The notes beneath the pieces were generated by a model. It was given only the letters and a program-made list of their open reading frames with translations. It was not told where the DNA came from and did not search any database. 64,000 bases of DNA, taken from Pseudorhodobacter aquimaris. GTDB taxonomy: Bacteria; Pseudomonadota; Alphaproteobacteria; Rhodobacterales; Rhodobacteraceae. Each line of letters opens with the position of its first letter. Positions within the stretch are counted from its first letter, which is position 1. The stretch lies in assembly GCF_001202025.1 (NCBI RefSeq), contig NZ_LGHS01000076.1, positions 62,001 to 126,000 on the forward strand, given 5' to 3'. Shown here in pieces: positions 27,679-35,059 of this stretch. The position numbers and the translations under genes are program-made.

Positions 27679-28425
27679 ATGGCAGGCCATTCAAAATGGG
27701 CGAATATCCAGCACCGCAAGGGCAAACAGGACAAGATACGCTCCAAGATGTTTTCCAAGCTGTCCAAGGAAATCACCGTAGCTGCCAAGATGGGGGAGCC
27801 GGATCCGGATAAAAACCCGCGGTTGCGCTTGGCAGTCAAGGCGGCGAAATCGCTGTCGATGCCCAAGGATGTGATCGATCGCGCGATCAAGAAATCGCAG
27901 GCGGGGGATGCGGCTGATTATACCGAGATCCGCTATGAGGGTTACGGCCCCGGCGGCATCGCGATTATCGTTGAGGCGATGACCGATAACCTCAATCGCA
28001 CGGCATCCAATGTGCGCAGCTATTTTTCGAAATGCGGCGGCAACATGGGGCAGACCGGCTCGGTCAGCCACGGGTTCGACCGCGTGGGCGAGATTTCATA
28101 TCCGGTTGAGGCAGGCGACGCCGACACCGTAATGATGGCCGCACTTGAGGCCGGTGCCGATGATGTGGAAAGCAATGAGGACGGTCACTGGATCTATTGC
28201 GCGATGGATGCGTTGAACGAGGTTTCCGAGGCGCTGGAAAAAGATCTGGGCGAATCCACCGAGTCCAAGCTGATCTGGAAACCGCAGGTTCTGACCGAGG
28301 TGGATCTGGAAACCGCGCAAAAGCTGATGCGCTTGATCGACACTTTGGAAGAGGATGACGACGTGCAAGACGTCACCCATAACTTTGACATCCCCGAGGA
28401 TGTCGCCGCACAGCTGGAAGAATAA
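27679..28425 (+). CDS. yebC: YebC/PmpR family transcriptional/translational regulator
   Basis: 248-residue member of the YebC/TACO1 family, starting with the near-invariant [18 protein letters not shown] and containing the [18 protein letters not shown] segment and the acidic C-terminal region ([15 protein letters not shown]). Family members act as DNA-binding regulators in some species and help ribosomes through proline-rich stretches in others. In many bacteria it sits beside ruvC; here it is about 18 kb away. It is followed by a terminator shared with galE. Confidence 0.95.
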   Translation: MAGHSKWANIQHRKGKQDKIRSKMFSKLSKEITVAAKMGEPDPDKNPRLRLAVKAAKSLSMPKDVIDRAIKKSQAGDAADYTEIRYEGYGPGGIAIIVEAMTDNLNRTASNVRSYFSKCGGNMGQTGSVSHGFDRVGEISYPVEAGDADTVMMAALEAGADDVESNEDGHWIYCAMDALNEVSEALEKDLGESTESKLIWKPQVLTEVDLETAQKLMRLIDTLEEDDDVQDVTHNFDIPEDVAAQLEE

Positions 28426-28428
28426 AAC

Positions 28429-28453
28429 GGGGGGCTTTGCGGCCCCCTTATTT
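28429..28453. terminator. Terminator between yebC and galE
   Basis: Stem GGGGGC / GCCCCC (28430-28435 with 28442-28447) with a six-base loop, followed by TTATTT on the + side. It lies between the convergent yebC and galE and overlaps the galE stop. The T-tract is short. Confidence 0.65.
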
Positions 28454-29434
28454 ATCGTAATGGCCGGTTTCGTGCCAGCGCCAGGCATCCGCGATCATCT
28501 GTTTCAAGGATGATCGTTCGGGCGTCCAGCCCAACTCCCGAACCGCGCGCGCCGAGCCCGAGACAAGCTGGATCGCATCGCCGGGCCTGCGAGGGCCTTC
28601 GTTCATCGGCACATCCTGATTGGTCACGGCGCGGGCCTCATTGACCACCTCGCGTACCGAAAAGCCGGCACCGGTGCCAAGACAGAACACGCGGCTTCCG
28701 CGTTGATCCTCCAGCCATTTCAGCCCCAGGACATGCGCATCCACAAGGTCCGAGACATGGACATAATCGCGGATGCAGGTGCCATCCGGTGTCGGGTAAT
28801 CGGTGCCATGCAGGGTCAGGGCGGCACGCTTGCCGCTGATCACATCCAGCATAAGCGGGATCAGATGGGTTTCGGGCCGGTGGAATTCGCCCACTTCGCC
28901 CTCTGGGTCCGCGCCTGCCACGTTGAAATAGCGATAGATCACATGGCGCAGCCCGTGGGCGACCTCGAAATCACGCAAGATCTCTTCGATCGCGCGTTTC
29001 GATGACCCATAGGGGTTACTCGGGCGTTGGGGGGTGTCCTCATCCAGAACCACGCCGTCGTGATCGCCGTAGGTTGCACAGGTCGAGGAAAAGACGAAGT
29101 TCTGACAACCGGCCGCCACCGCCGCCTCGATCAGGTTCAGTGAGCCGCCGACATTGACGCGCCAATAATGGCCGGGTTTGGCCACCGCCTCCCCCACCTG
29201 CGAAAGGGCCGCGAAATGCATCACCGCCACGGGGGACCATTTGGCAAAGACCTCATCCAGCCGCGCACGGTCCAAGAGGTCGCCTTGTTCAAACGGTCCG
29301 AATTTCACCGCCTCTTGCCAGCCGGTCGCCAGATTGTCGAAGGTAACCGGCACATAGCCCGCCGCCTTCAGCGCCTTGCAGGCATGCGATCCGATATAGC
29401 CTGCGCCCCCGGTGACCAGAATGTGTTTTTGCAT
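28448..29434 (-). CDS. galE: UDP-glucose 4-epimerase GalE
   Basis: NAD-dependent SDR enzyme interconverting UDP-glucose and UDP-galactose for LPS or exopolysaccharide. The 328-residue protein opens with GGAGYIGSH, has the SSTCATYGD active-site serine/threonine region and the YxxxK pair Y142/K146 in NPYGSSKRAIE, and the substrate segment YFNVAGADPEG. The ATG at 29434 gives the canonical N-terminus; the reading frame continues upstream without homology. It is divergent from kpsF, suggesting a shared surface-polysaccharide theme in this region. Confidence 0.94.
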   Translation of the reverse strand: MQKHILVTGGAGYIGSHACKALKAAGYVPVTFDNLATGWQEAVKFGPFEQGDLLDRARLDEVFAKWSPVAVMHFAALSQVGEAVAKPGHYWRVNVGGSLNLIEAAVAAGCQNFVFSSTCATYGDHDGVVLDEDTPQRPSNPYGSSKRAIEEILRDFEVAHGLRHVIYRYFNVAGADPEGEVGEFHRPETHLIPLMLDVISGKRAALTLHGTDYPTPDGTCIRDYVHVSDLVDAHVLGLKWLEDQRGSRVFCLGTGAGFSVREVVNEARAVTNQDVPMNEGPRRPGDAIQLVSGSARAVRELGWTPERSSLKQMIADAWRWHETGHYDK

Positions 29435-29599
29435 TGAACCGCTTTCACTATTAATTGCACTGTTGGACTTATATTCAAATCCCCCAAAGCGGCAGTTAAA
29501 GTCAAGGCAGGACAGGGAATTACGGCGGCGCGCCGCTTGTGGCTTTTGATTGCAGGCGTTCCGCTGTATGACGGGGGCAATGATCCATCCGAGGTGCCC

Positions 29600-30556
29600 A
29601 TGACCGATGCCCCCAACCCGCTTGATGCCGCCGCCCGCGTTCTGCGCATAGAGGGCGAGGCGCTTTTGACAATGGCCGCCGCCCTGCCGGAGGATTTTGG
29701 CGCGGCAGTTGAGGCTTTGCTGGACTGCAAGGGGCGGGTGATCCTGGCGGGGATCGGAAAATCCGGCCATATTGCGCGCAAGATCGCAGCGACGCTGTCC
29801 TCTACCGGAACGCCCGCCTATTTCGTGCATCCCGCCGAGGCGTCACATGGCGATCTGGGCACCATCACCCCCGCCGATATCGTCCTTGCCCTGTCCAATT
29901 CCGGCGAGACGACCGAGCTGGGGGATATGATCGCCCATACCCGACGGTTCTCGATCCCGCTGATTGCGCTGTGTTCCAAGGCGGGTAGCACCTTGTCACT
30001 GGCCGCCGATCTGCGCCTGATCCTGCCCCCGGCCCCTGAGGCCTGCCCCTTGGGCATGGCACCGACCACATCCACGACCATGGCGCTGGCTTTGGGCGAT
30101 GCGCTGGCTGTGGCCTTGATGGAGCGGCGCGGGTTTGAGCCGGAGCATTTCCGCACCTTCCACCCTGGCGGCCGCCTTGGCGCGCGTCTGGCGCGGGTGG
30201 GGCAGTTGATGCGCTCTGACGACTTGCCGCTGGTGCCGATGGAGATGCCGATGGCGGAAACCTTGCTGGTGATGACGCAAAAGGGTTTTGGCACGGCCGG
30301 CGTGATGGACGGCCCGCGTTTGGCCGGTGTGATCACCGATGGTGACTTGCGGCGTAATATGGCCGGCTTGATGGACAAGCAGGCGATTGATGTTGCCACC
30401 CGCACCCCCCTGACCGCGCCGCCTGATATGCTTGCCGCCGAGGCTGTGGCCTTGATGAATGCGCGCAAGATCACCATGCTTTTCGTCATTGACGCCGAGG
30501 CACATCCCCTTGGCATCCTCCATATCCATGACTGCCTGCGCGCGGGCGTACAATAA
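29600..30556 (+). CDS. kdsD: Arabinose-5-phosphate isomerase KpsF/KdsD
   Basis: Converts ribulose-5-phosphate to arabinose-5-phosphate, the first step of Kdo synthesis for LPS and capsule. The 318 residues have an N-terminal SIS domain (GIGKSGHIARK, LSNSGETTEL, TTSTTMALALGDALA), the HPGGRLGARL motif unique to this family, and two C-terminal CBS repeats (ending near IHDCLRAGV). The ATG at 29600 follows GAGGTG. kdsB comes 12 bases later, so the two Kdo steps are co-transcribed. Confidence 0.93.
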   Translation: MTDAPNPLDAAARVLRIEGEALLTMAAALPEDFGAAVEALLDCKGRVILAGIGKSGHIARKIAATLSSTGTPAYFVHPAEASHGDLGTITPADIVLALSNSGETTELGDMIAHTRRFSIPLIALCSKAGSTLSLAADLRLILPPAPEACPLGMAPTTSTTMALALGDALAVALMERRGFEPEHFRTFHPGGRLGARLARVGQLMRSDDLPLVPMEMPMAETLLVMTQKGFGTAGVMDGPRLAGVITDGDLRRNMAGLMDKQAIDVATRTPLTAPPDMLAAEAVALMNARKITMLFVIDAEAHPLGILHIHDCLRAGVQ

Positions 30557-30568
30557 GGTTTGACCCCC

Positions 30569-31357
30569 ATGAAAACGGTTATCATTATCCCCGCCCGCTA
30601 TGCCTCCACCCGTTATCCGGGTAAGCCTTTGGTGGGTTTGCGCGGGGCGGATGGTGTGTCCAAACCCCTGATCCAGCGCAGCTGGGAGGCGGCAAAGGCG
30701 GCGCGCGGCATCGCCGAGGTCTATGTCGCCACCGATGATGACCGGATTGCCGATGCCGCGCGGGCGTTTGGGGCCGAGGTGATCATGACATCCTCTGATG
30801 CGGAAAACGGCACTATGCGCTGTGCCGAGGCAGTGGCCAATGCGGGGCTTCAGGCGGATTTGTTCATCAACCTGCAAGGCGATGCGCCCCTGACCCCGCC
30901 GTGGTTTGTCGAGGCCCTGGCCGAGGCGATGGAGACATCACCGGCCGCTTGTGCGACCCCTGTGGTGCGCTGTGATGCGCAAACCGTCAGCCATTTCCGC
31001 GAGGACCGCCGCCATGGCCGCGTTGGTGGCACGACGGCGGTGTTCGATAACAATATGCGCGCGCTCTATTTCTCCAAAGAGGTGATCCCCTACACCCCCG
31101 AGGGCGACCATGACCCGATCCCGGTTTTTCACCATGTCGGCATCTATGCCTACCGACCAGCTGCGCTTGCGGCCTATCAGGGCTGGAAGATGGGCACCTT
31201 GGAACGGATGGAAGGGCTGGAGCAGCTTCGCTTTTTGGAAAACGGGATGGAGATGGCCTGTGTCGAGGTGGACGGCAAGGGTCGTGTGTTCTGGGAGCTG
31301 AACAACCCCGTCGATGTGGAACGGATCGAAAGTGTGCTGGCCAAGGACCGGCCTTAG
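30569..31357 (+). CDS. kdsB: 3-deoxy-manno-octulosonate cytidylyltransferase KdsB
   Basis: Activates Kdo as CMP-Kdo for LPS inner-core assembly. The 262-residue protein carries the nucleotide-binding IIPARYASTRYPGKPL motif, YVATDDDRI, INLQGDAPL, and the C-terminal NNPVDVERI. The ATG at 30569 is used; a TTG three codons upstream, nearer the TAAGG box, is an alternative. It overlaps the convergent EamA gene by 4 bases. The intervening Kdo synthase and phosphatase genes are not in the window. Confidence 0.92.
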   Translation: MKTVIIIPARYASTRYPGKPLVGLRGADGVSKPLIQRSWEAAKAARGIAEVYVATDDDRIADAARAFGAEVIMTSSDAENGTMRCAEAVANAGLQADLFINLQGDAPLTPPWFVEALAEAMETSPAACATPVVRCDAQTVSHFREDRRHGRVGGTTAVFDNNMRALYFSKEVIPYTPEGDHDPIPVFHHVGIYAYRPAALAAYQGWKMGTLERMEGLEQLRFLENGMEMACVEVDGKGRVFWELNNPVDVERIESVLAKDRP

Positions 31358-32259
31358 TATTTCGCGGCCCCAAGTCCCGGTGTCACCGCGCGGCGTTTCA
31401 GCTGTGCCTCGCGCCATGTGATATAGCTGACAGAGCCGATGATTATGGTGCCGCCCAGCATGACAAAGGGGTCCACGCTTTCGCCAAAGGCGAAATAGCC
31501 CAGCATCGCCGCCCAGACCAGTTGCAGGAAAACCACCGGCTGCGTGACCGAGAGCGGGGCCGTGGCAAAGGCCCGCGCCATGCAGTAATGCCCCGCCGTT
31601 GCCGCCAGCGCCACCATGCCCAGCCAGCCGATCTGCACCAAGCTGACCGGCACCCAGACCCAGATTGCGACGGGCAAAAGCCCCAGCATCACCGTCAAAG
31701 ACATAAGCCCGACAATCGCCCCCGCAGGCATCTTGCCGCTCAGGCTCTTGGCGAAAAGATAGGATATGGCAAAACAGGTGGCAGCGCCCAATTGTGACCA
31801 ATGGCCCGGCTCCACCTCTCGGATGCCGGGGCGCAAGATGATCAGGGCACCGACAATGGCAATGGCGATGGCGATCAACCGCCGTGCCGCCAGCCTTTCG
31901 CCAAAGACCAGCGCCGCCCCGATGGTTACGCAAACGGGGTTGAGATATCCGATCGCCGTCACCTCGGCCACGGGGATCCGCGCCATTGCATAAAACCACA
32001 TGACCACCGCGATCGTATGGAACGCCCCGCGAAAAAAAACAGTTGTGCCAAGTCCTTGCGGAATACCCGAGCGGGTCAGTGACAGCAGCGACGGCACAAG
32101 TATCAAAACCCCCCAGCCAAATCGCAAAAATGCCGATTGCGCCGAGGGCAGATCAGTGCCCAAATAGCGCACAATCCCGGTGACAACGACAAAGAGCAAG
32201 CCTGACGCAAGCATCCAAAGAACACCGGCAACCGGATTTATGGAAGAGGATTCGTTCAT
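31354..32259 (-). CDS. DMT family (EamA) transporter
   Basis: 301-residue inner-membrane protein with ten predicted helices in two EamA repeats, the second containing the FAISYLFAKSLSG and FGESVDPFVMLGG segments typical of the drug/metabolite transporter superfamily. Each repeat ends with the GE motif region (VFGERLAARR and AFGESVDP). Substrate unknown; relatives export amino acids, nucleosides or other metabolites. TAAGGG precedes the ATG. It is followed, in the same direction of transcription, by no partner gene. Confidence 0.85.
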   Translation of the reverse strand: MNESSSINPVAGVLWMLASGLLFVVVTGIVRYLGTDLPSAQSAFLRFGWGVLILVPSLLSLTRSGIPQGLGTTVFFRGAFHTIAVVMWFYAMARIPVAEVTAIGYLNPVCVTIGAALVFGERLAARRLIAIAIAIVGALIILRPGIREVEPGHWSQLGAATCFAISYLFAKSLSGKMPAGAIVGLMSLTVMLGLLPVAIWVWVPVSLVQIGWLGMVALAATAGHYCMARAFATAPLSVTQPVVFLQLVWAAMLGYFAFGESVDPFVMLGGTIIIGSVSYITWREAQLKRRAVTPGLGAAKY

Positions 32260-32298
32260 GCCCTTACATGGCCAGACTTTGGCCGGTATAACAAGTGT

Positions 32299-32901
32299 CT
32301 AGCCAAAGGCGAGCGCCGCCGCGATTGCCCACATTGTTGCGCCCACCAGCACCTCCAGCACCACCCATGCACCTGGCCGCGCCATCACCGGGGCCAGCAG
32401 CCGCGCGCCAAACCCGAGGGCAGTGAAAAAGCTGACAGAGGCGGAAATCGCGCCGATCCCAAAGGCCAACCCGTAAGGTGCATATTGCGCCGAGATTGCG
32501 CCGATCAACACCACGGTATCAAGATAGACATGCGGGTTCGCCCATGTCAGCAAAAGACAGATCGCCAGAACCCGCCCTCGCGCCACGGGGGCATTGCCGG
32601 CAGGCACTAAGGCAGCGCCCCCCTGCCACGCGGCGCGAAACCGCAGCGCGCCGTAGACCAGCAAAAACGCAACCCCGGCCCAAAGGGCTGTATCTGCGAG
32701 CCATGGCACTTGTTCCGAGACGGCGCCAAATCCTGCAATCCCCGCCGTCATCAAAACCGCATCCGATCCGGCACAGATCAGCAAAACCCAGCCCACATGT
32801 TCCCGACGGATCCCTTGGCGCAGCACAAAGGCATTCTGCGCGCCTATGGCCGCGATCAGGCTTAGCGATACCAGATATCCCGCAATCAACGCCTCTATCA
32901 T
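32299..32901 (-). CDS. argO: LysE/ArgO family amino acid exporter
   Basis: 200-residue exporter with about six helices and the family signature SLIAAIGAQNAFVLRQGI near the N-terminus, plus LLTWANPHVYLDT in the middle (the conserved NPH/Asp segment). ArgO and LysE export basic amino acids such as arginine. Its direct divergence from an ArgP-type regulator strongly supports that assignment. The ATG at 32901 follows AGGAGAG; an upstream in-frame ATG lacks a site. The end is 39 bases from the start of the EamA gene. Confidence 0.9.
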   Translation of the reverse strand: MIEALIAGYLVSLSLIAAIGAQNAFVLRQGIRREHVGWVLLICAGSDAVLMTAGIAGFGAVSEQVPWLADTALWAGVAFLLVYGALRFRAAWQGGAALVPAGNAPVARGRVLAICLLLTWANPHVYLDTVVLIGAISAQYAPYGLAFGIGAISASVSFFTALGFGARLLAPVMARPGAWVVLEVLVGATMWAIAAALAFG

Positions 32902-32975
32902 CTGTGCTCTCCTGTTGTTCCGGTCTTGACTAATGCGCGGGAAGGCATCAGGCAAATTAAAGATATTTAGACAAG

Positions 32976-32990
32976 ATTAGGACTGCTAAT
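32976..32990. promoter_or_regulatory. LysR-type operator (T-N11-A box) overlapping the argP start
   Basis: Perfect inverted repeat ATTAG-N5-CTAAT fits the T-N11-A pattern of LysR-family binding sites. It overlaps the argP ATG and lies about 75 bases upstream of argO. A second palindromic motif, TAAA-N4-TTTA, lies about 15 bases to the left. Confidence 0.5.
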
Positions 32991-33861
32991 GCTGGACTAT
33001 GCCCAACTTGCGGCCCTTGCGGCGGTCCATCGGCGCGGGTCGTTTGATCTGGCGGCGGCATCTTTGTCGCTGACGCCCTCGGCGATCTCACAGCGGCTCA
33101 AGTCGCTGGAGGAACGGATGGGAACCTTGCTGATCCGGCGGGGGCAGCCTTGTGTGGCAACGGCGGCGGGGTTGCGGCTGATCCAGCATTTTGAGGATGT
33201 GATGCTGCTTGAGGCCGCCTTGACCGAGGGGCTGCCTGCGCAGAACCCTGCAACGATACGGATCGCGGTGAATGCCGATAGTCTGGCGACTTGGGTGCTG
33301 CCTGCCTTGGCGCAGGTCGAGGGGATGCTGTTCGATCTGGTTATTGACGACCAAGACCACAGTCAGGGTCTTTTGCGCGCCGGAGAGGTCTCGGCGGCGA
33401 TCACCAGCCATGCGGGCCCGTTGCAAGGTTGTGATACGGTGGCGCTGGGGGCGCTGCGGTATCGTGCCACGGCCTCGCCCGCGTTTATGGACCGCTGGAT
33501 GGCCGAAGGGGCAGGGCGGGCAGCCTTGGCCCGCGCCCCCGCATTGACGTTTTCGGATAAGGACCGCTTGCAACGTGACTGGATCGCGGCGCAATTTGGC
33601 ACCGGCGCGGGGTTTGCATTTCCGACGCACCGGATTGCCTCATCGCAAGGGTTTGTCGAGGCGGCTTTGCTGGGCTTGGGCTGGGGGATGAACCCTGAAC
33701 CCTTGGTAGTTCCGCATCTGGAGGCGGGGCGCTTGGTCGAACTGGTGGCTGATAGCGCGCTTGATGTGCCGCTCTATTGGCAATTTGCGCGGTTGACCGG
33801 CCCCGCCATCGCGCCGCTGACCGCCGCGATCACCCGTTCGGCGGCACTCGCATTGCGCTAA
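32989..33861 (+). CDS. argP: LysR family transcriptional regulator ArgP
   Basis: 290-residue LysR-type regulator that activates argO in response to arginine or lysine. The N-terminal winged helix-turn-helix (LAALAAVHRRGSFDLAAASL, SAISQRLKSLE) is followed by the effector-binding domain, which has the ArgP-type segments VNADSLATWVLPAL and VIDDQDHSQGLLRAGEVSAAI. AGGA lies seven bases before the ATG. It is divergent from argO, and the shared region contains a T-N11-A box at its own start codon, consistent with autoregulation. Confidence 0.92.
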   Translation: MLDYAQLAALAAVHRRGSFDLAAASLSLTPSAISQRLKSLEERMGTLLIRRGQPCVATAAGLRLIQHFEDVMLLEAALTEGLPAQNPATIRIAVNADSLATWVLPALAQVEGMLFDLVIDDQDHSQGLLRAGEVSAAITSHAGPLQGCDTVALGALRYRATASPAFMDRWMAEGAGRAALARAPALTFSDKDRLQRDWIAAQFGTGAGFAFPTHRIASSQGFVEAALLGLGWGMNPEPLVVPHLEAGRLVELVADSALDVPLYWQFARLTGPAIAPLTAAITRSAALALR

Positions 33862-33948
33862 GTTTAACAACCGCTGCGGATGTGACATGTTGCGCGCGAA
33901 ACCGCCAAGCGCTAAAGCTGGTTAATTCTGTCTTGTTGGGGTCATGTT

Positions 33949-35055
33949 TTGCGCCTGAAATTCCTCTGCGTCCTCGCAATCGCCGGAGCGGCCCTTTCCG
34001 GTTGTTCCGTTCCGCGTGGTGCCGCGCTGTCAGCCGAGGTGTTGCGCGAAGAAAATGCCAAAGAGCCGACATTCAGCGTGGTACCGGTGAACAGGGCCAA
34101 TGTGGACCGTCTGGCCGGTTGGCCGGTGACGGGCTGGCGCGGTGGCTATAACTGGATCCCAGCTAAAAGCGGGCCGAACAGCGCGGTCATCAGTAGCGGC
34201 GACACGGTGCATCTGGTTATCTGGGACAGTCAGGACAATTCCTTGCTGGCGGATGTGTCCAGCAAAACGGCGCTTTTGCCACCGACCAAGGTATCTTCGG
34301 CGGGGACAATCTTTGTGCCCTATCTGGGGGATGTGGTGGTCAACGGTCAAACCGCCGAGGCCGCCCGCGCCCAGATCCAAAGCGCGATGGAACCGATCGC
34401 CCCATCCGCACAGGTGCAGCTGTCGGTGATGGCGGGGGTACGCAACTCTGTCGATCTGGTCAGTGGCGTGGGCAAACCCGGCAGCTATCCGCTGCCCGAT
34501 CGCAACTATTCCATCCTAAGCCTGCTGGCGGCGGGGGGCGGCATTGCGCCGACGCTTAAAAACCCGCTGGTGCGTTTGATCCGTGCGGGCAATACCTATG
34601 AAATCCGCGCCGACCGGCTGTTGGCCGAGGCAAGCATGAACACCGTCCTGCGCGGTGGCGACAAGGTAATTGTGCGTGAGGATGACCGGTATTTCACCGC
34701 CCTCGGGGCGACGGGCACCGAAAGCCTGATCCGGTTCGAGAAGGACAATATTACGGCGCTGGAGGCGATGTCGCTGGTCGGTGGCATCGCGGACGCGCGC
34801 GCCAATCCCAAGGGGGTGCTGGTCCTGCGCGAATACCCAGCCAAGGCCGTGCGCGCCGATGGTCTCAAGGGGCCGCAGATGCGCCATGTCGTCTTTACCT
34901 TTGACCTGACGACGGCGGACGGGTTGTTTGCTGCCCGCAACTTCCAGATCAACCCAAAGGACAGCGTTTTGGCAACGGAATCGTCGATGACGGCTGCTGG
35001 CACCGTTTTTGGTCTGATCGGCTCTTTGGTCGGATTGAACAACGCGGTGAAATAA
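33949..35055 (+). CDS. Wza-like polysaccharide export lipoprotein
   Basis: Outer-membrane polysaccharide export (OPX) family protein of 368 residues. The lipoprotein signal ends in LSGC (C19). The Poly_export domain begins near VISSGDTVHLVIWD and contains the FVPYLGDVVVNGQT segment, and SLBB-type repeats follow (GVGKPGSYPLPDRNYSILSLLAAGGG and LGATGTESLIRFEKDNITALEAMSLVGG). Such proteins form the outer-membrane channel for capsule or exopolysaccharide. The start is TTG at 33949; no better start is in frame. No Wzc kinase, ABC transporter or other capsule gene sits beside it. Confidence 0.87.
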   Translation: MRLKFLCVLAIAGAALSGCSVPRGAALSAEVLREENAKEPTFSVVPVNRANVDRLAGWPVTGWRGGYNWIPAKSGPNSAVISSGDTVHLVIWDSQDNSLLADVSSKTALLPPTKVSSAGTIFVPYLGDVVVNGQTAEAARAQIQSAMEPIAPSAQVQLSVMAGVRNSVDLVSGVGKPGSYPLPDRNYSILSLLAAGGGIAPTLKNPLVRLIRAGNTYEIRADRLLAEASMNTVLRGGDKVIVREDDRYFTALGATGTESLIRFEKDNITALEAMSLVGGIADARANPKGVLVLREYPAKAVRADGLKGPQMRHVVFTFDLTTADGLFAARNFQINPKDSVLATESSMTAAGTVFGLIGSLVGLNNAVK

Positions 35056-35059
35056 CGCG

